64,000 nucleotides of DNA. It comes from Eutypella sp. D-1 (taxonomy: Eukaryota; Ascomycota; Sordariomycetes; Xylariales; Diatrypaceae). Shown here one piece after another: positions 56,835 through 64,000 of the stretch; position 1 is the stretch's first letter, and the number at the start of each line of letters is the position of its first letter. A model generated the notes under the pieces. That model did not search any database and was not told the origin of the DNA. It saw only the letters and a list, made by a program, of their open reading frames with translations. Both the position numbers and the translations under genes were made by a program. The stretch lies in NCBI GenBank assembly GCA_023313575.1, contig JAJTTP010000009.1:1116001-1180000 (forward strand), in the 5' to 3' direction.

Positions 56835-58699
56835 GGTGACTTAAAGAATGACTATGCGGTTTGCAAAGAGAGTGGACTGGAGCAGCAAAATTTACTGCTT
56901 CCCAAAGACTAGGGCTAAAGAACGACACTCTATTCACCGTTGATGCAGGGGATGAGGGTAAAAGGACGGAATCAAGATCGAGAACCAGCGGCACTCGGCT
57001 GCTTTTGAACTTGTCGACACCACACTCATCTTGCTGTAGCCAAGGATAGGGGGAGATGAGCAATGTGGGCAAAGCATGAAGCAGATCCAATTGCCTGATC
57101 CCTATGGAGTCCAAGCGTTACCACGCTGCCTTCGCGAACATCGTAGGAGCCTCGTCTCGTCAGGCTCCTATGCGGTGAATACAAAATATGCGGAATCCTC
57201 CATTAAGCTAGTCCAAACTCGACGTGACCAAACGAATATTAGCCCCGAATGGGACAAATATCAGCCTCTGCCATGACGCTCATCATTTTGTTTTGCGGAG
57301 TGGACAGGGGTACACCTCATGGCTCGTGTCCACTCCAGCCCTGCCAGTCCCCGTCGCGTGCAAATAAACCTAATATCGGCGACTCGGTTTCCCACCCGAA
57401 AGACCTAGGCAACTAGGCTAACCAGACTTTACATACTGAGTAATAGCCCCTGAAAATACAACATAACTTGTTATCGGTGGGTACCATTGCATCTGCGAGA
57501 GCGATTTGACAGGGGGGCCTCTTCTACCATTGGTCGCTCGTCAATTTTCGTTGACCGTCCCTCACTCGTCTTGCTCGTCTGCCCCTCAATCACGGTGTCA
57601 GTCAATAATTTAAAGATGCGCATATACGAACTTGATCACAGATATGTCCATTCACATTTCACATCCACCATATTTGTTCAAGCCAAGCCAAGCCTATCAA
57701 GCCATATGTATGTCCTCCTTAGACGCCGAGAACCTTTTGTGCCACTTGCGACGGGCGAATGGGCGAATGGGCGAATGGGCGCACATCAATCAACATACAT
57801 ACGAAGTACAGTGTGGCTGAACAGTTCTGCGCGCTCCACCGTGTACACCCGGGCTGGCGATGCTACCACTACTATGTTACTACAACCAGCGTACTATATA
57901 GTGTAAAGTGAGTACTATTGGTTCCAATGTTATTCCGGCTCCTCCGCTGGATGTTGGAGCTAGTTGCGGGCTGGTGGCAGATGAAATAAGCCCCGCGCCT
58001 CCTTACTGATTTCCTAGGCCCCTTGTCTCCTTTTAGCGGCATATCACCGTCCCCTGCCATTTAGCAGTACCGAGGAAGGAGGAGAGATACCAGGGCCATG
58101 CTACATTTCCTTGCAGCGTTTATAATGGAATCGGCAGTTGTCCCATGGAATTGCTTGCCAGTGTACCGGTATCCTGGGATCAGGGTTACATCTCGCAATA
58201 TACACTCCTTATGCTATTCTCACGGCTTCAACAATTTCACCTGGAATTCGCCTAGCATTGCCCAGCTCAAATGAACCTGTCCTTCATTCGAGCTACCCTG
58301 CGAAGAAAAGTTTCAAGACCAGTAATAAAACCGTAAAACACCCATCAGGCCACAAATTCCTATAGGATTATACAGTCCCTAGCCTCAAATTAGTACATAG
58401 TATAAGCGGACAGGCGGATGGGGGACTCGGGAGTTCGCTATCTAGTTAGTATACTACCGCTACTGCGCACCTGCGTATGTACATACATAGTAGGTTCTTG
58501 GTATGGTCTGTATTTACGTGGTTGGGTGGATCCTGTTGTTGTTTTCACTCAGCTCGTTGACAACAAATTTACAGTCCACTTTATACGAGGAGTAGCGGAT
58601 ACGCGACCCAGCCTTCCAGAAAACTCTGTGAAGCTAGGCATAGTTATCCGGAGCTCAGGCAGACTAGGCTTCTACTCGTTCGATGTCTAGCATACCGCA
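56835..58699. other. Gene-poor stretch, nothing convincing
   Basis: Several ORFs of 60-140 codons occur (for example 57487-57906), but they lack domain content, coding bias or conserved splice patterns. A short tandem GGGCGAATG repeat is at 57758-57781. The region contains the upstream region of the secreted-protein gene. Confidence 0.45.
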
Positions 58700-58701
58700 T
58701 G

Positions 58702-58851
58702 TTATCTGACAGGAATCTAGAAGAGCTCGGGTACATCAACGTCGAAGATCGTGTGGATCTGACCGCGTCAGGAGTGATTGGGGTGCTTTTCTTTGATTGG
58801 TGAACTTTTCGGCTTGATCTACCTGAGTTCTTCTAGATTCCTATCAGATAC
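58702..58851. repeat. 150-bp inverted-repeat element (hairpin or MITE)
   Basis: The left arm TTATCTGACAGGAATCTAGA... (58702-58733) and the reverse complement of the right arm (58820-58851), TATCTGATAGGAATCTAGA..., match at about 27 of 31 positions. They enclose about 86 bp of ordinary composition. The unit is not RIP-mutated. It could be a MITE or a transcribed hairpin. No TSD is readable. Confidence 0.7.
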
Positions 58852-59582
58852 CATCGACCTTGAGGATTGACAAAGAACCAAACAGCCTTACGTTTCAAGA
58901 CTATGTTTTGAACGAGTTCGTCGCTGTCCAACTCTGCAGCTCCACACGTTGTAGGCACAACCCTCTCATTCGAAGGACATTCCACTCACAGAATAGATCT
59001 CCCCACGCTTCCGCATCCATATAGGCTGTGACTGACCCTAGGGTTCAGAAATGAGCATCTCCTAATGCTTTCGTCGATGTGGTGGCGTTCCTAGTCGACA
59101 CAATATAGACATAGACAAAGTTCGATACCTATTGTCGTATATTACGTTTGACCGTCAACTGGGTTGTACCACAGTAATTCTCAAGGTTTAGCATTTGCCT
59201 GATGTGATGACTACTATTATCCCCATAATGGGTAAGGATGGCTTATTTCTGGTGTGTACGTGCCCAGGAATTGGAACTACGGTGTGTGAGGGACCGACTC
59301 GCAGATTTATCAAATGTATACAATGGTCCGCAGTAAGCCACTAATGTATATACCTCAGTAGAGTAACTCCATGCTTCACCAATACTCATGGCAATATGGC
59401 TTGAATATTGCACCTCAGAAAATCCAAGCGTCGATGTAGTACGGCCATTATGTCTCACTGACGGCAGGACTACCCTTTTCCAAACCATCTTCTACCCAGA
59501 AATACCGCCTACCCCTTTCCCCCCATCTATACACCCAGGGCTTATCATATCTTCCCTCGATAAAAGCAAAGTTTGATCGCCA
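58852..59582. other. Intergenic sequence downstream of the methyltransferase
   Basis: No supported gene or element; it includes the 3' flank of the methyltransferase gene. Confidence 0.4.
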
Positions 59583-61772
59583 CTAGTCCGCCACTGAGTC
59601 TCCTGTGAGATCGATAGGCCCGGTCAGGTCAATGCAGAGGGTAGATGCACCAGATTGCTGGTTTACATCAATGCATGGCATAGTGACTGTGCTTCCGTGC
59701 CCCTGCGTGTCAAAATCCACTTCCTTTGACCGTTCATAAGTCTCGCCCGAGTTTGAGGTAGTGAATGACAAGCTACGCTCTCCCAGATATTCCAGTTGAT
59801 CGTCGTCGTCGTCGTTACCCACAAGTGCTTCGTCGGGCTCACCGAATTCGTCCTCGTCGTTCGGAATTACGTGATCCTTCTCCCAAAGCCACCTCTTTAT
59901 GTGTTTGTATATTGTCTTTACCACACATGGAGGAAACGCGTTACCGATCTGCCTTTTCACATTTGACGATCGGAACTCGTAGTTGGCAGGGAAACCCTGG
60001 AGAGTTGCCAACTCACGCCAGTAAAAATATCGATGCCCTGAGTAGTGGTAGTTACCAATCCCACCGGAGCATGTGATGGTACGTTGCAAAGGAACGTTAG
60101 GGTCCCAGGCTGGCTTCTGGCATAGTTGAAGCGGGTACATCATTGTAGTTGTTGAAGTGATCTTGCGCAGAGCTTGTCTGACTGTCACGTATGGTTTCGT
60201 CTGGCTCCCGGCTTGTGGGTCTTCCGAGTGCGTAGGTAGAGGAAAAGGCGGGAGCGATTCACCAGGACACGAGCCCAGCATGATCAAGCGTCTACGCCTC
60301 GAGGGCGAGCCCCAGATCACCAAGTTGACGATCTTCCACCTCACGGAATATCCATACTGCGTGAAGCCATGGATGAGGGCATTGAAGTAATGCTCAAAGC
60401 GCGGGTCAAGAATTCCGAATGTTTGCTCGAGCGTGAAGATCCGAGGTCGTAGCAGCTTTACCAATTCATGGCAAGAGAATAGGCTGGCAATGTTTGCATC
60501 GTCGTTCACGCCGGGAACAGTATGAGCTGGTGACCAGAACTGGCATGGGGGTGAGATATGCATGACGTCAACTCGCCGGCTGGTGTTCTTCTCTTGTAGG
60601 ATGAAGTCAAAGATGTCCATCTCTCGAAGATCCGAATGGGGGAATCTATGTCGGTAGGTCTCGCAGGCGTGCTGGGAATTGTCACAACTTAGCTGGACAA
60701 GGAAACCGGCCATCTCTGCACCACATGAGGCACCACCTGCCCCGCAAAACATATCTGCAAAGGTGTACTGTTGCCCGGGCTCGCTCTCTGCCCATTGATC
60801 TTCAGAATCGGATTCCACTACAACATCATAAGCTGTCTCAACGTCCACGGTGAATTCCCTACTAGTTGATTGACTCGGAACAAAGGCGCCACCTCTGGTT
60901 CTCCCTCCTCTCCAAGTATTGCGTCGCTGTACGTCAGATACCCGGTAAGATGCCCTTGAAGCATCTTTTCGGGCAAGATGCTCAATGCTGAATTCCTCCG
61001 GGGGATGCTTCTTGACACGGGCCTGGCGGTTCCTCCATGAAAGCCTGTATCTCCAGCGGCACACCAGTATTCCCTTTTCCTCGATGTCGGCCACGGTCTC
61101 GTAGACCCCGTCAGGATATCTCCTCGAGGGGAAATCGGCATTAGTGAAATATAGTGCTCGGATAGCTAGCGCTTTTGGTAGCTCGAGTTCGATGAGAGCT
61201 TGTTCTTCGTCTGGTCTTGTATCATCGCGGGTTGCTTGTAGAATCAGGCAGAGTTCATTACGCAGCCGTGGAACCCTGCCCCGAAGATTCCTCGTTCTTG
61301 TCAACGGAAGACCCCTGATAAAAATCCCGCGATGAGGATGATGTATGATTGACTTAATGTATAGGAATGACGCCTGGTGCAGCTCTGGAATGGCGGGCAT
61401 TTCGACCGTTACACCATCTTTCAGAAGCCCATTACAATACTGGTACTCGCTTAGCATCTCTCCCGGGTGTAGCGAGGTTAGGGGAGTTGGAAGAGCAGTG
61501 ACAGAAGTTTGTTCTCTAGACCTTGGCCCTTCTTCGGTCAAATCAATCACTGTTATTATGCCAGGAGTCAGTTCTTCCTCTGGGTCTTCTTCTTCTCTCT
61601 CATATGTGCTCGGTTCAAGTTCGATATGCATTTCATCAAGATTGTTCGGCAAATTGTGGAAGCGAGTTTCCATGAAGGCCTGACTAATATCGCCTGCTGG
61701 CTCCATGTCGTCATCGCCATTGACTTTATGGATTTGTGTGCCATGATAACGATCTTGGGTAACTGAGTCCAT
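59583..61772 (-). CDS. rid: RID/Masc1-type DNA (cytosine-5) methyltransferase
   Basis: 729 aa from the ATG at 61772 (MDSVTQDRYHG); an in-frame ATG at 61823 would add 17 residues. The catalytic domain has all key motifs: I FADMFCGAGG (about 338-347), IV HISPPCQFWSPAHT with nucleophile Cys410, VI TLEQTFGI (EQT at about 449-451 in place of the usual ENV), VIII SRRRRL (about 491-496), a short target-recognition region, IX ELATLQGFP (about 587-595) and X RQIGNAFPP (about 607-615). The EQT variant and short recognition region fit the RID/Masc1 group, required for RIP (Neurospora) or MIP (Ascobolus) in the sexual phase. Residues of about 135-270 may be a BAH-like module. VIDLT (75-79), CIDLT (713-717) and PIDLT (719-723) resemble SUMO-interacting motifs. 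One exon, no internal stops: apparently intact. It is too short for a DIM-2-type enzyme. Confidence 0.93.
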   Translation of the reverse strand: MDSVTQDRYHGTQIHKVNGDDDMEPAGDISQAFMETRFHNLPNNLDEMHIELEPSTYEREEEDPEEELTPGIITVIDLTEEGPRSREQTSVTALPTPLTSLHPGEMLSEYQYCNGLLKDGVTVEMPAIPELHQASFLYIKSIIHHPHRGIFIRGLPLTRTRNLRGRVPRLRNELCLILQATRDDTRPDEEQALIELELPKALAIRALYFTNADFPSRRYPDGVYETVADIEEKGILVCRWRYRLSWRNRQARVKKHPPEEFSIEHLARKDASRASYRVSDVQRRNTWRGGRTRGGAFVPSQSTSREFTVDVETAYDVVVESDSEDQWAESEPGQQYTFADMFCGAGGASCGAEMAGFLVQLSCDNSQHACETYRHRFPHSDLREMDIFDFILQEKNTSRRVDVMHISPPCQFWSPAHTVPGVNDDANIASLFSCHELVKLLRPRIFTLEQTFGILDPRFEHYFNALIHGFTQYGYSVRWKIVNLVIWGSPSRRRRLIMLGSCPGESLPPFPLPTHSEDPQAGSQTKPYVTVRQALRKITSTTTMMYPLQLCQKPAWDPNVPLQRTITCSGGIGNYHYSGHRYFYWRELATLQGFPANYEFRSSNVKRQIGNAFPPCVVKTIYKHIKRWLWEKDHVIPNDEDEFGEPDEALVGNDDDDDQLEYLGERSLSFTTSNSGETYERSKEVDFDTQGHGSTVTMPCIDVNQQSGASTLCIDLTGPIDLTGDSVAD

Positions 61773-61823
61773 GGCTAAGTGGGCTGGTCTGTATGTGTTC
61801 GAAGTTAAAATGTAGCATAGCAT

Positions 61824-62760
61824 GAGCTGGATTTATTTCGGGCTCCTGTATACACATCAACGTGAATTAGAGCCAAATGAGTGGGTGGAAAGAATGATGG
61901 ATAAGGGGGTTATAGGAACTATAGCCCATGGTAAAGACTAGATTGACTTGGTAGCCAGGGACGAGGGAATTCAAAAATAGAGACAAAAAGACAAAAAGAG
62001 TTTGCTCAGGGACCAATTTGATCCTCAGAAACACAGGTATAGGCACACATGTCGGCACCCGTTCTTGCCAACAGGTTCACAAAGTCACAAAGAGACCTGA
62101 CGGTCACTCTTTACTTGCTATTAGCCTACGTCTCTTTATATATTTAGGATGCGCTTTAGGCTGCGACTACCATTCCCTTGAGCCAGGGAATAGAGTAACT
62201 CAATACAACAACCAGAGGAGTGCATAACATCCACCTTCAAAGGCCATAGCAGGTAGGGGTAGAACGTTGCGTTGAGACATGTAATATGGCACGATACAAC
62301 CAAACATCACATCTCAACATCAGGAACAGTTAAACAGTGGTCCTTGATCAATTACATCACAGAACGACTTCAGCCGAGTTGAGGAATCCGGAGAGACTCA
62401 GAGAGATGCAAGGCTTATAAATCAGACAGGACGGTTTCATTCAGAATAGTCCTTTTCGAATTTTCAAGTTATTATAGAACATGTTGAATGAATATAGAGC
62501 TTTCTAGTAGTAGATGGATAACATTTACCGCCCTTTAATATTGTCATTCATATCAGTGTCGTCTTTGGAGAAAGCTGCAACCTGCTCTAATTTCATGTAA
62601 GAACATCATAGATTACGATCCTATGAGATATAAAGTAGCAATGAGACTTTAGGGGGAGGGCAGGGGTACATAGACACAGGCTGTTATAACGTCTATAAAT
62701 GACATACTAAACAACCCAATCACAAAGCCCCTATTTTCGGTTGCATCTTCTTAATATACC
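61824..62760. promoter_or_regulatory. Upstream region of the methyltransferase gene
   Basis: No supported gene. The base composition is normal up to about 62.75 kb, where the AT-rich block begins. Short ORFs here are chance. Confidence 0.45.
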
Positions 62761-63520
62761 TAAGTACTGGATAGTTTTTATTTAAACACTATACTACACA
62801 GGTAATGCACCTGCAGAATAACCTAAAGGCTAACAAATATATAATTACATATATCTTACTACTTATAAAGGATGTTAATGTCTTTTATCACTTATAACTG
62901 GTAAATGATTACTTAATAACTTATATAACAACTTTAAAAGTCTTTTTATTATTTATAACGGATTAAAATAATAAATTAAATATATTAAGCAGTGAAAGGA
63001 TATAATTAAAAGATAAAGTGGTTTTATTTTTAATAAATTAATAAAACTTATAATATATTTATTTTATATTATAAATACAATTAAGTATAATATTAATAAT
63101 AAGTATTTTTAAAGGTTTTTATTAAAAACGTTTTATTAACGTTTTTAACCCGGTTTTAAGTTATAATAAGTTTTAAGTTATTTTTTAATTAAAATAATTA
63201 ATTTTTACTTATTATTTAAATATATTAAATCTTTTATAATAGCTTTTTATAATTTAACTTTATATTTATTAAATATAACGTTTAAGCCGTTATTTTAATT
63301 ATTAAAAATTATTTAAACGTTTTAAGTTATTATAAATTATTATAATAATATCGTAAACGGTTTTAAAATATTTTAAATAATTATTATAAATATTTATTAT
63401 AAACGGCTTTAAAGCATTTTAAATAATTATTATAATAATAATTATAATAATAATTATAATGTAACAGCCGGTTTATTTTTAATTATTAATTTAATTAAGG
63501 GGTTTATATTAATAAAAGTG
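62761..63520. repeat. AT-rich RIP-mutated sequence
   Basis: Composition switches to TpA-rich sequence with tandem-like ATTATAATAATAATTATAATAATAATTATAATG near 63425-63460. No protein or terminal structure is recognised. It marks the right edge of the gene island. Confidence 0.6.
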
Positions 63521-63525
63521 TTATA

Positions 63526-63939
63526 TGTGACGGCTGGTCTATTCCTAACTATTAGTCCAGTCAAGGGGTCTATGTTAACAGGAGTGCTGGGGTTTTAAGC
63601 AATAAGTAATCACGTTTAATAATAATAAAAAAAAAGGTGTTTTAAGTAATTAAGTTATATTATAAGCTAATAAACTTAAAAATTATTTAAAAAAAAGGTA
63701 ATAAACGTAATTATATATTATTTATATCCTTTATTCTTAATATTAAAATATATAATTATGTTAAATCTTTAAATCGTAACGGATTTAATTAATACTTTTA
63801 AATCTATGGATTATAACGGATCCATATATGGCTTTTTTTATAACTTATTAAATATGGCTGGCTTACGTCTTTATTTTTCCGGCAGTACCGCTAACGAATA
63901 GGGTTACCAGCCCCCACTTGGCCTAGTCAGGCCATAACA
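63526..63939 (+). mobile_element. Solo LTR, family L, 5-bp TSD
   Basis: A 414-bp LTR from TGTGACGGCTGGTCTATTCC to CAGGCCATAACA (TG...CA ends), flanked by TTATA at 63521-63525 and 63940-63944. It is the most complete copy of the family and defines the ends used for 1-244, 1622-2049 and 13026-13455. No internal element is attached, so it is a product of LTR-LTR recombination. RIP changes are present relative to the copy at 1-244. Confidence 0.9.
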
Positions 63940-64000
63940 TTATAACCTGGCTAAGTTATTAAGCTTAAATAAGATTAATATAAATAATCTTTAACCATGG

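Noticed and set aside
57487..57906. 139-codon ORF as a gene
   Set aside because: It shows no signal, domain or splice context and includes a tandem GGGCGAATG repeat; composition is like intergenic DNA.
32760..62750. Secondary-metabolite cluster (ABM protein, MetE-like enzyme, thiolase)
   Set aside because: There is no backbone synthase, cytochrome P450, transporter or pathway regulator, and the genes are dispersed among housekeeping genes.
1..64000. CRISPR array, prokaryotic operon or rDNA
   Set aside because: There are no regularly spaced short repeats of that kind, no Shine-Dalgarno-type organisation and no rRNA sequence; introns and RIP show a filamentous fungus.

Overview
The window looks like a nuclear chromosome segment of a filamentous ascomycete (Pezizomycotina, probably Sordariomycetes). 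Genes have short introns of about 60-170 nt with GTRNGT donors, a RID-type cytosine methyltransferase gene is present, and large AT-rich blocks carry the C-to-T signature of repeat-induced point mutation (RIP): very high TpA, loss of CpA/TpG, and transposon reading frames full of stops. Species was not determined.

Layout. (1) 1-32,730 is a nested transposon graveyard. It holds a RIP-mutated Ty3/gypsy element (pol at about 2,600-3,800 and, after an interruption, 11,300-12,150), a second gypsy element (about 13,700-29,850), three LINE copies (one in two pieces), tRNA-headed SINEs whose 3' tail matches the LINE tail, and LTRs of a third family. Several insertions have readable target-site duplications: 14 bp for LINE/SINE units and 5 bp for LTRs. 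(2) 32,712-61,823 is a gene-dense, GC-balanced island. In order it carries a TPR-MYND protein (minus, damaged), tryptophanyl-tRNA synthetase, a large LRR protein, a coiled-coil protein, a peroxisomal-type thiolase, a small membrane protein, a possibly gag-like protein (minus), a kelch protein, an ABM-domain protein (minus), a MetE-like methyltransferase (minus), a secreted possibly GPI-anchored protein (minus) and a RID-like DNA methyltransferase (minus). A RIP-eroded element with terminal inverted repeats sits at about 40.66-41.15 kb. (3) From about 62.8 kb to the end the sequence is AT-rich again and closes with a solo LTR of the family seen at the left edge.

How the parts relate. The genes look like unrelated housekeeping and accessory genes, not a pathway cluster. 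The main story is genome defence. An apparently intact RID-type methyltransferase, the family required for RIP in Neurospora, lies in a small gene island between RIP-mutated blocks. A SINE inserted in the last exon of the TPR-MYND gene is followed by three TpG-to-TpA changes, each apparently converting a zinc-ligand Cys of the MYND finger to Tyr. This looks like RIP leaking from a repeat into a single-copy gene. The methyltransferase also carries VIDLT/CIDLT/PIDLT motifs resembling SUMO-interacting motifs at both ends.

Limits. All identifications come from reading the sequence by eye. No database search was run, and exon models follow splice consensus and family resemblance.
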